Of a stretch of DNA of 64,000 nt, positions 41,797 through 52,409 are shown piece after piece. Source of the DNA: a bacterium (lineage in GTDB: Bacteria > Myxococcota_A > Bradymonadia > UBA7976 > UBA1532). The position numbers and the translations under genes are program-made. Under the pieces are notes generated by a model. That model was not told the origin of the DNA. It worked only from the letters and a program-made list of their open reading frames with translations, and did not search any database. Where the stretch lies: NCBI GenBank assembly GCA_030427205.1, contig JAUHXC010000010.1, positions 124,001 to 188,000 of the forward strand, written 5' to 3'. How positions within the stretch are numbered: the stretch's first letter is position 1; each line of letters starts with the position of its first letter.

Positions 41797-43761
41797 CTAC
41801 CGCCCCGGGCGGGGCGGGGCGGTGTCGACGTCGACCCGGCGGACCACCAGCGTCGGCGCCAGCCGATAGCCGTCGTCGACCCGCTCGAGCAGGCCTTTGA
41901 GCCCCTCCCGGCGCAGGGTCGAGACGGCGGTGTAGACCCGGGCCGCGCCCGACTGCGGCTGCATGCGCTCGTCGGGCCAGCCGGCGTGCTGCAGGTCGAG
42001 CACCTCCAGGTTGCGCTGGCGATGGGCCCGGCCCAGGACGGCCAGGATGCGCCGCAGCGAGCCCCGCCGCCGCAGGTCGACCACCCGCCCGTCGATGCTG
42101 AACCAGCGGCCGTCGGCGGCCATGACCAGGGCGCCGACCCCCGAGGGCGGCTCGAGCGCACGCAGGCCGGCGGCGAGCCGCCCCGGCGCCGGGCGCTCGG
42201 TCGGATCGGACGAGACCCCGTCGGCGATGAGGCGGGCGAGCAGCTGGGGCACCTCGGCGGCCTCCAGCCGGGCGAGGGCCTCGGCCGGCGTCGGGTGGTT
42301 CTCGACCGGCGGCTGCACCAGCACGTCCATCAGCACCATGCAGAAGCTGTAGACGTCCGCCGACGGGCCGACCGCCGGGCCGGTGAGCGCCTCGGGGGCC
42401 ATGTAGCGGTAGGTGCCCAGCCGCTCGTCGGGGTGGGTCACCGGCCGGCCGCCGCCGCCGGTGGTGCGGGCCAGCCCCAGGTCGACGAGCACCGCCTCGC
42501 GCTCCTCGTGGCAGATGATGTTGCCCGGCTTGACGTCCCGGTGCACCACGCCGCGCCGACCGAGGTAGTCCAGCGCGTCGGCGATGCCCACCAGCGAGGC
42601 TGCCAGCGGGTGGCGGGCGACCTCCGAGCGCAGCATCTCGCCCAGCGGATCGCCGGGCACGTACTCGACCACCGCGCCGATGCGCCCGTTGCCGATCAGG
42701 ACGTCGAAGCCGGCCATCACGTTGGGGTGGCGCAGGCTGCGCAGCAGGTTGACCTCGCGCAGGATGCGCGCCCGCTCGGCCTCGGTGCCGCCGTCGTCGA
42801 GCCACTTGATCGCCACCGGCTGCTCGAGGTGCCCGTCCCAGCCGACGAACCACGCCCCGCGGCGGCCGAAGCCCAGCCGCCGCTCGAGCCGATAGCGCCC
42901 GGCGATCACCGCGCCCGCCGTCGCGGTCGCCGGGGTCAGCGGCTGCACCAGCGCCCGCAGGCCCGAGCCGCCGGTGGGCTCGGGCCACAGCCGCTCGATG
43001 ATGTCGGCGGCCGCGGCGCCGTCCGGGGCGCGCTCGTCGGGGTCGCGGGCGGTCAGCGCGCGCCAGTCGGCCAGCGCGGCGCGGTCGGCGTCGGCCTCGG
43101 CGAGCCGCAGCCGGGTCATCTCCCGCCGCGGGGCCTCCACCGCCACCAGCGCCCGGGCCAGGGCCCCGACCAGATACACGTCGGCCACCCCGTCGAGCCG
43201 GCGCCGGCCGTCGCGCATCGCGGCGTACTCCGGGCTTTCGAAGCGGCGGGCGACGGCGGGCCCCTGGTGGGCCATGAACTCGCAGCCCGGCCCGATCAGG
43301 CTGAGCTGGCCGGCGGGCCCGATGATGATCTGCGCGGTGCTGAGTCGACCGGCGATGTGACCGGCGTCGCCCAGGGCCTCGAGTACACCGGCGGCCATGC
43401 GCAAGATCTCCGCCGACGCGTCGACCGGCAGGTGCCGCGGCAGCGGGTCGCCCAGGTTGGCCAGCAGGCCTTCGAGGTCACACACCGCGTCGCAGTCGAA
43501 GGCCAGCCAGACGGTGTCCCGATGGGTGCCGTGCGCCGCGACCCGCGGCACCGCCGGGTGGTCGAGCAGCCCGTGGATCGCGATCGCCTGCTCGATCAGC
43601 TGCTCGGCGTCCGCCGGATCGAGCTCCGGGCGCGCGACGGCCACCACCCGCGGCGCGCCGCTCGCCAGGGCGCGGTACATGAAGAAGCGACCGGTGCGCC
43701 GCAACGGCGTCGGCCGCTCGAACCGGTCGAGCCACAGGGCCTGCGCGGTGTTCTCGCTCAT
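41797..43761 (-). CDS. Pseudokinase-Ser/Thr kinase-winged-helix fusion protein
   Basis: This 654-residue protein has three parts. Residues 20-260 form a degenerate kinase-like module with no HRD or DFG motif (GRLSTAQIIIGPAGQLSLIGPG in the equivalent place). Residues 288-540 are an active-looking Hanks-type kinase: VAIKWLDDG (K319), VVHRDVKPGNI (407-415), DLGLA (427) and YRYMAPEAL. Residues about 545-640 resemble an OmpR/SARP-type winged-helix DNA-binding domain (RGSLRRILAVLGRAHRQ, RVYTAVSTLRREGLKGLLERVDDGYRLAP). A kinase with its own DNA-binding domain could couple phosphorylation to transcription directly. No transmembrane helix is seen, so it is likely cytosolic. Flanking FHA proteins at 21-27 kb are possible readers of its products. 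Confidence 0.85.
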   Translation of the reverse strand: MSENTAQALWLDRFERPTPLRRTGRFFMYRALASGAPRVVAVARPELDPADAEQLIEQAIAIHGLLDHPAVPRVAAHGTHRDTVWLAFDCDAVCDLEGLLANLGDPLPRHLPVDASAEILRMAAGVLEALGDAGHIAGRLSTAQIIIGPAGQLSLIGPGCEFMAHQGPAVARRFESPEYAAMRDGRRRLDGVADVYLVGALARALVAVEAPRREMTRLRLAEADADRAALADWRALTARDPDERAPDGAAAADIIERLWPEPTGGSGLRALVQPLTPATATAGAVIAGRYRLERRLGFGRRGAWFVGWDGHLEQPVAIKWLDDGGTEAERARILREVNLLRSLRHPNVMAGFDVLIGNGRIGAVVEYVPGDPLGEMLRSEVARHPLAASLVGIADALDYLGRRGVVHRDVKPGNIICHEEREAVLVDLGLARTTGGGGRPVTHPDERLGTYRYMAPEALTGPAVGPSADVYSFCMVLMDVLVQPPVENHPTPAEALARLEAAEVPQLLARLIADGVSSDPTERPAPGRLAAGLRALEPPSGVGALVMAADGRWFSIDGRVVDLRRRGSLRRILAVLGRAHRQRNLEVLDLQHAGWPDERMQPQSGAARVYTAVSTLRREGLKGLLERVDDGYRLAPTLVVRRVDVDTAPPRPGR

Positions 43762-43799
43762 GACTTCACCGCCGCGTCACACACGGAGACATCGAACAT

Positions 43800-43815
43800 A
43801 CCGTCCCCAGACGGT
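43800..43815. repeat. Perfect inverted repeat ACCGTC-N4-GACGGT
   Basis: This 6-bp perfect dyad sits in the 85-base gap between the collagen-cytochrome stop (43847) and the kinase start (43761). It could be a terminator hairpin for the cytochrome operon (no T-tract) or an operator before the kinase gene. Confidence 0.35.
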
Positions 43816-43846
43816 CTACGGAAGGCGGGTGCCCAGCCGCCGTCGC

Positions 43847-45709
43847 TCAGCGCACGCGGATGATCGGCGCCCGGCGCAGCGCGGCGAGGAAGACCCGGGT
43901 CGCCGCCCGCACCCGCTCCGGCGCGGCCATCCACGCCTCGGCGGCGAAGGCCGCCTCACCGCCGTGGCGCGCGATGGCCTCGTCGACGATCACCGCCGAG
44001 CCGTCGTGCAAATAGGGGCCGGTCTGGCCCACGCCCCACAGGCGGCGGGTCATCCACTGCTCGGGCGGAACGCCGCGCTCCACATGCCGCGCGGCGAGCA
44101 GCGGCCCCATGTCGTGGCGCTTGAAGTCGCTGAAGACCGGCACCCGCCAGACGGCGCCGTCGAAGCCCGGCCGGGGCAGCGCGCCGTCGGCGGCGAGGTC
44201 GATCGTCACCCCGCCGATGTCGAGCAGCGGGTCGCGCACCTCCATGAATGGCACATGGCAGCTCGCGCAGCCCAGATCGGTGAAGGCCTCCGCGCCTTCG
44301 GCCCAGCGCAGCGCGAACTCGGGGGCGTCGACGATCACCGGCAGCTCGGCGGCGAACGGATCGACGAAGCCGCCTTCGACCGGCACCTCGATGCGCGGCG
44401 TATCGAGGGTCGCGAGGAAGGCCACCATCGCCGTCAGCTGGCCCTCGGTGAACTCGCGCACGACCCCGTCGGCGTCGGGATCGTCGGGGTCGGGGCCTTC
44501 GCCCAGGTTCAGATCGCCCGGCGCGTCGACGAGGGACTCGACCTGCAGGTTGAAGTGGATGTGCAGGCTGTGGGGCACGAATTCGCGCAGGCTGCCGAAG
44601 ACGCCCTTCCAGCCGAAGGGCTTGACGACCAGATCGGGGTCGATGCCCGCGACCTGCGCCGTATCGACCGCGCCGTCGGGGGTCACGCTGATCCGGCCGA
44701 ACGAGACCCCCTGCGTCTGCAGGACCGCCACGACCGGCGCGCCGCGATCGGCGGCGTCGGCGTGGGCGTCGGCGACGATCGCCGCCAGATCTTCGGTCAT
44801 CTCGCGGGCGATGCGCTCGGTCCAGCCCGCGCCCCACAAGGCCGGCGGGTTGCGCGCGTCGTGGGTCTCGATGTCGACCCCGTCGCCGTAGAGGAAGCTG
44901 TTGTCGACCCGATCGCCGCCGCCGGCGAAGCCGCCCTTCCAGTGGCAGTCGGTGCAGCGGGCGGCGTCGGGCCCGCCGAAGTGCCCCTTCTGGAAGCGGC
45001 GCAGGTTCGGCGGCGGGCGGTCGCCGGCCGCGGTGCCCGGCACGCCGGCGAGGCCGTTGCCAAAGCCTTCGCCCAGGCTGAAGCGGCGCATGAAGAGCCC
45101 CCGGCCCAGGTCGACCAGATCGGGCAGCGGCACGCAGCCGCGCTCGATGTCGGCCTGCTCGATGCGATAGCGGGCGGCGACCGCGGCCGGGTCGAGCGCC
45201 TCGCGCAGCCGCTCTGTCTCGCGGGCCGCGCGGAAGTCGAGCCAGCGGCGGGCTTCGGCCTCGTCGACGATGGCGTGGGCCACGCCGCCGAGGCCCGGCG
45301 GGCGGGTCCACGGGGGGCAGGGCGCGGGCGCGGCGTCGGGCTCGAGCGCGGCGTCCAGCGTGGGGGCAGCGTCCAGCGTGGGGGCAGCGTCGGGCTCGAA
45401 CGCAGCGTCCAACGTGGGGGCCGCGTCCCGCGCCAGCCCCGCGTCCGCCGGCGCGCCGGGCGGCCCCGCTTCTCCGGGCGGACCGGGCGGCCCCGCCTCT
45501 CCCGGCGGGCCAGGGCGACCCGCTTCACCGGGCTGACCGGGCACGCCGGCCTCGCCCGCGGGCCCCGGCGGACCGGGCACGCCGGCCTCTCCGGCAGGGC
45601 CCACCGGTCCGGGCGGACCCACCGGGCCGTCGCAGGCGGCCCCGAGGGCGCAGAACACCCCCAGAATGCCCACCCGGGCCAGCAGAACGCCGCAGGAGGC
45701 TCGATTCAC
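43847..45709 (-). CDS. Di-heme c-type oxidoreductase lipoprotein with collagen-like Gly-X-Y stalk
   Basis: This 620-residue protein has a signal ending LGAAC (lipid anchor about residue 23), then about 60 residues of Gly-X-Y triplets ([20 protein letters not shown] and onward) and an Asp/Ala/Pro repeat. A di-heme domain follows, with two CXXCH sites (CTDCHWKGG and CASCHVPF). Around the second haem come [29 protein letters not shown] and IARHGGEA, which place it with the MauG/CcP-like DUF1111 thiol-oxidoreductase/peroxidase group. Collagen-like segments trimerise in other bacteria, so a trimeric surface stalk is plausible. GTG 45709 is two bases after the upstream stop, with GGAG as ribosome-binding site. 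Last gene of a four-gene operon. Confidence 0.87.
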   Translation of the reverse strand: MNRASCGVLLARVGILGVFCALGAACDGPVGPPGPVGPAGEAGVPGPPGPAGEAGVPGQPGEAGRPGPPGEAGPPGPPGEAGPPGAPADAGLARDAAPTLDAAFEPDAAPTLDAAPTLDAALEPDAAPAPCPPWTRPPGLGGVAHAIVDEAEARRWLDFRAARETERLREALDPAAVAARYRIEQADIERGCVPLPDLVDLGRGLFMRRFSLGEGFGNGLAGVPGTAAGDRPPPNLRRFQKGHFGGPDAARCTDCHWKGGFAGGGDRVDNSFLYGDGVDIETHDARNPPALWGAGWTERIAREMTEDLAAIVADAHADAADRGAPVVAVLQTQGVSFGRISVTPDGAVDTAQVAGIDPDLVVKPFGWKGVFGSLREFVPHSLHIHFNLQVESLVDAPGDLNLGEGPDPDDPDADGVVREFTEGQLTAMVAFLATLDTPRIEVPVEGGFVDPFAAELPVIVDAPEFALRWAEGAEAFTDLGCASCHVPFMEVRDPLLDIGGVTIDLAADGALPRPGFDGAVWRVPVFSDFKRHDMGPLLAARHVERGVPPEQWMTRRLWGVGQTGPYLHDGSAVIVDEAIARHGGEAAFAAEAWMAAPERVRAATRVFLAALRRAPIIRVR

Positions 45710-45711
45710 GA

Positions 45712-47232
45712 TCACTCCACCAACAGCACGGGGGTGCGGGTCAACGACAACAGGAAGACACGCAGGGCCCCCTGCTCGGCTTCGGGCAGCGCGCGGTAGG
45801 CCGCTCGACTCTCGGCGGCCGCGCCGCCGTGCCACTCGATCGCGTCGTGCACCGTCGGCGCCCGGCCGTCGTGCAGATAGGGCGCGGTATCCGCCAGCCC
45901 CCACAGCGAGCGGGTCAGCCAGACCGAGCCGGGCACCTCGCCGCCGCCGTCGGGCAGGACCTCGGGCCACGGCTCGGCGAGCCCCGGGCCCATGTCGTGG
46001 CGCCGCAGGTCGGTGAAGGCGAAGAGCGGCACCGCCGCGTCGACGAAGCCGTCGTCGTCGGGCACGAACGCCAGCCGCCGCGGGATCGGATCCTGGCCGG
46101 CCTCGTCGAGGTCGAGGCTATGGGAGAACGGCTCGGGCCCGCGCGCGGTATGGGTCACCTCGCGGTCGGGCAGGCGCAGGGAGGGCCGATGGCACCCGGC
46201 GCAGCCGACCTCTTCGAAGAGGGCCCGGCCCCGGGCCCAGGTCAGGGCCATCTCGGGGTCGGTGGGCGGCGCGATCCGCGGCACGCCCAGCATCGACAGG
46301 TAGCTGGCGAGCAGGACCGCCTGCGCCGCCGTCGCCTCCCGCTCGACGCCGTCGTCATCGGGGTCGAACTCGCCGCCGTCGCCCAGCCAGGTCGCCGGGT
46401 CGTCGGCCCGGGTCAGCCGCCGGCTCTCGGTCTGGATGCCGTGGTGGATCTGCAGCGCCTCGTCGTTGAGGGCCACCAGCGTGGCGTGGCGCCCCTTGTG
46501 ACCGAACGGCCGCACGATCAGATCCGGCGAGATCCCGTAGAGCCCGGCGGTATCGAGCCCGCCGTCGGGCTCGGCGACCACCTCGCCGAACTCGATGCCG
46601 TCCACCGCGAGCTGCACCGGGATCGGCAGGCCCAGATCCGCCGCTTGCGACAGCGCGATGCGCGCGCGCTCCTGCAGCCTGCGTTCGATGCGCCGCGCGG
46701 CCACCTCGATGTAGCCCAGGCCCATGACGTGGGGCGCGTCGCGCACCGTGGCGGTATCGAGCCGGCGCCCGTCCCCGCGCAGCAGCGCCACCTGGCTCGG
46801 CGCGCCGCTGCCGTCGGGCCCGCCGACGAAGTGGCACGTGCGGCACGACGAGCCGTCCAGCCCGCCGAGCTCGCCGTCGTGCAGCCGCTGGTTGCGGGCC
46901 GGCAGCGGCGGCGGACCCCAGCCGGGGCCGGCGCCGACGCCGCCCGACCGGGCGAACTCCGCTTCGAAGGCCTCGTCGCCGATCGCGAAGAGGTACGCGT
47001 CGTCGCCAAACCCGAAGACCGCGTCGCCGACGAGCACCTCGTAGCGCTCGTTGGGCTCGAGGGCGAGGAAGAACTGCTCGGCGCGCACCCCGCGGTAGAA
47101 GTCGACGGCGTCTGCGAGCGCGGCGCGCACGTCGACCGGCAGGGGTTGACCGTTGGCGGGAGGGGGAAGGACCGAGGCCGCCAGCGCGGCCAGCGCGACC
47201 GACAGGCGGCGGGCGGGCAGGGTGAGGGGCAT
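45712..47232 (-). CDS. Secreted di-heme c-type oxidoreductase (DUF1111/MauG-like)
   Basis: This 506-residue protein has a signal peptide (ending PPPANGQ). Two c-haem sites, CRTCHFVGG and CAGCHRPS, lie in a frame homologous to the next gene: [76 protein letters not shown] and IEWHGGAA. It is a paralogue of the collagen-stalk protein without the stalk, so the pair may act in sequence or as a heteromer in the periplasm or at the surface. ATG 47232 is taken because the signal peptide starts there; the frame stays open to 47358. Third gene of the operon. Confidence 0.87.
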   Translation of the reverse strand: MPLTLPARRLSVALAALAASVLPPPANGQPLPVDVRAALADAVDFYRGVRAEQFFLALEPNERYEVLVGDAVFGFGDDAYLFAIGDEAFEAEFARSGGVGAGPGWGPPPLPARNQRLHDGELGGLDGSSCRTCHFVGGPDGSGAPSQVALLRGDGRRLDTATVRDAPHVMGLGYIEVAARRIERRLQERARIALSQAADLGLPIPVQLAVDGIEFGEVVAEPDGGLDTAGLYGISPDLIVRPFGHKGRHATLVALNDEALQIHHGIQTESRRLTRADDPATWLGDGGEFDPDDDGVEREATAAQAVLLASYLSMLGVPRIAPPTDPEMALTWARGRALFEEVGCAGCHRPSLRLPDREVTHTARGPEPFSHSLDLDEAGQDPIPRRLAFVPDDDGFVDAAVPLFAFTDLRRHDMGPGLAEPWPEVLPDGGGEVPGSVWLTRSLWGLADTAPYLHDGRAPTVHDAIEWHGGAAAESRAAYRALPEAEQGALRVFLLSLTRTPVLLVE

Positions 47233-47248
47233 CGGCCGGCCGATCAAG

Positions 47249-48604
47249 TCACCGGCAGCAGAGCACCGGCAGGTTCTGGCCGCAGCCGATGTCCTGGCGC
47301 AGCCGCACCACGTCGCCCTGCTGACCGTCGGGGGTCTGGTGGTTGAGGTCGACCTCAAGGGTCACGCCGTTGGCCCGGTGGCCGGTGCGGTAGAGGAAGT
47401 TGAGGCACGAGATCTCGAGCGAGTCGTTGCTGCCGCGGGCGTTGCTGCGCGCGATCGGGGCCTGGGTCCAGGTCTGCTGGCCGTCGAAGGCGGCGGCGTT
47501 GTCGGCGTTGTAGCGGTTCATGCTGATCGCCTGCTGCACCTCGCCGGTGGCGCAGAGGTGCGCGGTCGGCTCGTTGGGGAAGCTGTCGACGCACATCGCG
47601 TTGGCCGCCCGGATGCCGGTCAGGCCGCCGTGGGCGAACTGCCCGGCGCTGGTCGTATTGCTGCGGCCGAGCACGTAGGGCTGCGTCGCGTCGGCCACCG
47701 CCGCGATCTGCGCCTCGAGGGCGTCGATGCGGTCGCGCAGGTCGGCGATGTCGGCGGCGTTGCCGGCGACGCCCTCGGCGTTGGCCGCGACGCCGTCCTC
47801 GTTGGCCGCGATGCGGTCGCGCAGCGCGTCGAGGTCGGCGTCCTGCACGAAGTTGTTGTTCTCGAGGTAGACCGCCAGATCGGCCTCGGTGATGAACTCG
47901 GCGATGGCGGCGGCGAGCTCGTCGCCGTCGATGTAGTTCTCGAGCCGCGCGTCGAGCTGGTTGTTGGTGACGTAGTTCTCGAGGTCGCCCTCGTTGACGT
48001 AGTTGCGGGCGTCGATGTCTTCGATGGTCACGTAGGTGTCGCCCAGGCCGGCGAGGGCCGCGGCGAGCTCTTCGTCGGTGACGTAGCCGTCGAGGTCGAT
48101 CTCGCCGCCGCCGCCCTCTTCGGCGATGAGCACCCGCACCTCGTCGGCGTCGACGTAGTTGTAGTTGGCCAGCTCCTCGTCGGTGACGAAGTAATCCGGG
48201 TCGTAGCCGCGGAAGTAGTAGGCGTCGCGGGCGTAGATCGAGTAGGCCACCGCGCCCACCCGCTGGCGGGGCTGCGCCTCGCCGTCGTTGCCGATCTCGA
48301 TGCCGAGGTAGCGGGTGGCGGTGTTCATCACCCCGTCGACGATGGGTACGTACTGCCCGAGATAGACGACGAACATGCCGTCGGCGACGGGCACGTTGTC
48401 CCAGGTCTCGGTCCAGCTCGCCTGGCCCGCGTCGCTGGTCTCGTACATGCGGAAGGTCATCGCCACGTTGCCGTCGACCGCGTCGCCGTTGGCGTCGGTC
48501 AGATAGCCCTGATAGGGCAGGACCTCGGGGGCCTGGGCCAGCGCCGAGCCGGCGCACAGCAGCGAGAACAACGCGAAGAACAGTGAGTGCCGGGCGCGGA
48601 TCAT
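47249..48604 (-). CDS. Secreted fibre-like repeat protein
   Basis: This 451-residue protein has a signal peptide (cleavage after AGSALAQ). An N-terminal beta-sandwich (PEVLPYQGYLTDANGDAVDG, then YLGIEIGNDGEAQPRQRVGAVAYS) resembles the domain common in secreted adhesins. Then comes a tandem repeat region with the theme YVTDEELA/YV..GDLENYV/YIDGDELAAAI/FITEADLAVYL, and a coiled coil (ADIADLRDRIDALEAQIAAV). A Cys-containing C-terminal domain ends QNLPVLCC. Acidic DE/DL repeats ahead of a coiled coil suggest a trimeric stalk that may bind Ca2+. It overlaps the upstream gene by ATGA. Function unknown; probably the structural partner of the cytochromes. Confidence 0.75.
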   Translation of the reverse strand: MIRARHSLFFALFSLLCAGSALAQAPEVLPYQGYLTDANGDAVDGNVAMTFRMYETSDAGQASWTETWDNVPVADGMFVVYLGQYVPIVDGVMNTATRYLGIEIGNDGEAQPRQRVGAVAYSIYARDAYYFRGYDPDYFVTDEELANYNYVDADEVRVLIAEEGGGGEIDLDGYVTDEELAAALAGLGDTYVTIEDIDARNYVNEGDLENYVTNNQLDARLENYIDGDELAAAIAEFITEADLAVYLENNNFVQDADLDALRDRIAANEDGVAANAEGVAGNAADIADLRDRIDALEAQIAAVADATQPYVLGRSNTTSAGQFAHGGLTGIRAANAMCVDSFPNEPTAHLCATGEVQQAISMNRYNADNAAAFDGQQTWTQAPIARSNARGSNDSLEISCLNFLYRTGHRANGVTLEVDLNHQTPDGQQGDVVRLRQDIGCGQNLPVLCCR

Positions 48605-49554
48605 GGGTTCACCCCGAAGCTGATGGGCCGGATTCGATAGCCGGGAGACGACATGGAAGAGTTGGCAGGCTGGGCCCCGAGCAGGCCCTGGATGCCGCGA
48701 CCGAAGGCTTCGATGACGCCGCCTCCGGAGATGAATTGACCGTTCATGGTGCCGACGGGGCAGCCGTTGGGCAGGCTGCCGGCCTGCTGGGGACAGACGT
48801 CCTCGTCATCGGGCACGCCGTCGCCGTCGAGGTCGCCCTCTTCGGGCGGGCAGCCGTTGGGCCCGTTGCCGGCCACGTCGGGGCAGTCGTCCTCGGCGTC
48901 GGGCACGCCGTCGCCGTCCCGATCGAGGGGCCGCTCGGGGCAGCCGTCGAGGCCTTCGCCGTACATGTCGGGGCAGGCGTCGTCGGCGTCGGGCACCCCG
49001 TCGCGGTCGCGATCGTCGTCGGGCGGCGGGTCGCACAGGCCGTCGTCGTCGATGCACTGCAGCGTGCCGTTGCCCAGATCCTGGCAGGTGAAGCCCGCCG
49101 GGCAGGCGCTGTTGGTGCAGTCGCGGGCGCAGGCGAGGTTGCCCGGCTGCCCGAGCAGCGGCAGGCACAGGTCGCGCGGGCCGCCGCACTGGCGGTCTTC
49201 TTCGCACGGCGAGCACAGCGGCAGCCGGGCCGCCGGGCGACACACCGCCCGACCGAACTCGACGCTCTGTTCGCAGTACCAGCCGTCGGGGCAGGCGTTG
49301 GCCTCGCCCTCGACGCAGCCGATCGTGCAGCGCCCCTGCCCGTCGGCGTCGGGCACGCAATAGCCCGACGCGCAGTCCGACGCGCTGCCGCAGGCGTCAC
49401 CCAGGTTGCCCAGGGGACCCATGTCGGGGTCGGGTGGCGGAACGAAGACGTCCCCCGCCAGCGCGTCGGCCGCGCTGGCGTCGACGCTCGGCTCCAGATC
49501 GGTCGCCTCGCACGCGCACAGCGCCAGCGCAGGCAGCCACAGCAAACGTCTCAT
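48601..49554 (-). CDS. Thrombospondin-type-3-repeat, Cys-rich lipoprotein
   Basis: This 317-residue protein has a lipobox LALCAC (Cys about 15), an Asp/Ala/Pro spacer and a Cys-rich region (CGSASDCASGYC and similar knots with Cys pairs). Three to four calcium-binding thrombospondin type 3 motifs follow (DRDRDGVPDADDACPDMYG, DRDGDGVPDAEDDCPD, DLDGDGVPDDEDVCPQ). These DXDXDG loops bind Ca2+ and are common on myxobacterial outer surfaces. GGGAGGAGG precedes the ATG. It is the first gene of the operon that contains the fibre-like protein and two di-heme cytochromes. Confidence 0.88.
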   Translation of the reverse strand: MRRLLWLPALALCACEATDLEPSVDASAADALAGDVFVPPPDPDMGPLGNLGDACGSASDCASGYCVPDADGQGRCTIGCVEGEANACPDGWYCEQSVEFGRAVCRPAARLPLCSPCEEDRQCGGPRDLCLPLLGQPGNLACARDCTNSACPAGFTCQDLGNGTLQCIDDDGLCDPPPDDDRDRDGVPDADDACPDMYGEGLDGCPERPLDRDGDGVPDAEDDCPDVAGNGPNGCPPEEGDLDGDGVPDDEDVCPQQAGSLPNGCPVGTMNGQFISGGGVIEAFGRGIQGLLGAQPANSSMSSPGYRIRPISFGVNP

Positions 49555-49580
49555 CGGCCTCCTCCCAAGTACGGGCCCTC

Positions 49581-49601
49581 ACTCCGGCGCGAACCCGGAG
49601 T
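49581..49601. promoter_or_regulatory. Perfect inverted repeat ACTCCGG-N7-CCGGAGT at operon 5' end
   Basis: A 7-bp perfect dyad with a 7-base loop lies between the predicted transcription start (about 49603) and the lipoprotein ATG (49554). It would fold at the very 5' end of the mRNA or act as an operator. Confidence 0.45.
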
Positions 49602-49609
49602 CGAAAATC

Positions 49610-49639
49610 ACAGTAGAGATGGAATCACATCCGAGTCAA
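49610..49639 (-). promoter_or_regulatory. Promoter of the di-heme/fibre operon
   Basis: On the minus strand TTGACT (49639-49634), an 18-base spacer and TACTGT (49615-49610) give a -35 and -10 before the TSP3 lipoprotein gene. The region is notably AT-rich for this sequence. Confidence 0.5.
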
Positions 49640-50388
49640 CCGTCGTCGTTCGAACGCCCGGCGAGCGGGCGAATCTGTTCCAGCAGCGCGGCGATACGCG
49701 ACCGGGCCGTCTGTTTGACCCGCTCGACGTCATCGGCGGTCAACCCCGCCGTCGGGATGGGCTCGCCGACGGCCACCAGGGCCCGCGAGCGGCCGAAGCG
49801 CCAGTCGTGTTTGCGCAGCGCGCGGCCGGTGCCGGCCACCGCGACCGGCAGGATCGGCGCCCCGTGCTCGATGGCCAGCCGGAAGGCGCCGTCCTTGAAC
49901 GGCAGCAGATCCTCGGTCTTCGAGCGGGTGCCCTCGGGGAAGATCATCACCGGCACGCCCCGGCGCAGATAGACGCCGCAGTGGGCCATCGCCGCGCGGG
50001 CCGAGTCCTTGACCCCGCGATCGACTCGGATGTCGCCCGCCAGCCGCATCGTCCAGCCGAGGAAGGGCAGCTTGAAGTTGTAGGCCTTCGACAGCCACTT
50101 CATCTCCCACGGCAGGTGCGAGATGAGGAAGACGTCGGCCTGGGAGCGATGATTGCTGACCATCACCGCCCCGCCCGGGTGCCGCGGCGTGGCGCCATGG
50201 ATGCGGAAGGTCCACATCGGGTTGACCTTGGTCGCCAGCACCGAGCTGAGCCGGAACAGCCGGCCGGTGAGCCGCTGCGCGGGGTCGAACGGCCGGGTCA
50301 GCAGGTAGCTGAGCAGGCAGACGAAGAACCCGACGATCAGGATGATGCTGATCCAGGCCCACGACCAGATCGAGAACGCGGTCCGCAT
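49636..50388 (-). CDS. plsC: 1-acyl-sn-glycerol-3-phosphate acyltransferase
   Basis: This 250-residue enzyme has an N-terminal membrane helix and the acyltransferase motifs VSNHRSQADVFLIS (HX4D catalytic pair), VMIFPEGTRSKTEDLLPFKDGAF and ILPVAVAGTGRAL. It acylates lysophosphatidic acid to phosphatidic acid in membrane lipid synthesis. Length is typical of bacterial PlsC. An extended -10 (TGC-TATCAT) lies about 43-51 bases upstream of the ATG. It sits immediately upstream of the lipoprotein/cytochrome operon, whose -35 overlaps the plsC stop region. Confidence 0.93.
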   Translation of the reverse strand: MRTAFSIWSWAWISIILIVGFFVCLLSYLLTRPFDPAQRLTGRLFRLSSVLATKVNPMWTFRIHGATPRHPGGAVMVSNHRSQADVFLISHLPWEMKWLSKAYNFKLPFLGWTMRLAGDIRVDRGVKDSARAAMAHCGVYLRRGVPVMIFPEGTRSKTEDLLPFKDGAFRLAIEHGAPILPVAVAGTGRALRKHDWRFGRSRALVAVGEPIPTAGLTADDVERVKQTARSRIAALLEQIRPLAGRSNDDG

Positions 50389-50430
50389 CGCTGGATGGCC
50401 CTCCCCGGCCGTCGTCGATGGCGTGCGGGC

Positions 50431-50439
50431 ATGATAGCA
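50431..50439 (-). promoter_or_regulatory. Extended -10 of plsC
   Basis: TGC followed by TATCAT on the minus strand (-10 at 50436-50431) lies about 43 bases before the plsC ATG. No good -35 is seen, as is common for extended -10 promoters. Confidence 0.4.
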
Positions 50440-50513
50440 GCGGTCGGGGTGGCGGTTCGCCCGGGTCGGGTACTGCCGACGGGTCGGGCCGGACGCGGGA
50501 CGCCCGGCGCGGG

Positions 50514-52304
<1,791 letters not shown>

Positions 52305-52409
52305 CGCGGCGGAATGTAACAGGGCTGCGCGTCTCTGTCGATGCGCCGCCGGGTGAGGCGGGCGCGGGCGGTCTCTGGCGTACCCTCCACGCGCCTCAAC
52401 CGAATGCGG

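Noticed and set aside
45440-45650. Gly-X-Y coding DNA as a simple-sequence, phase-variable repeat
   Set aside because: The triplets are codon-diverse with no exact unit longer than a few codons. Repetition is at protein level, so slippage is unlikely.
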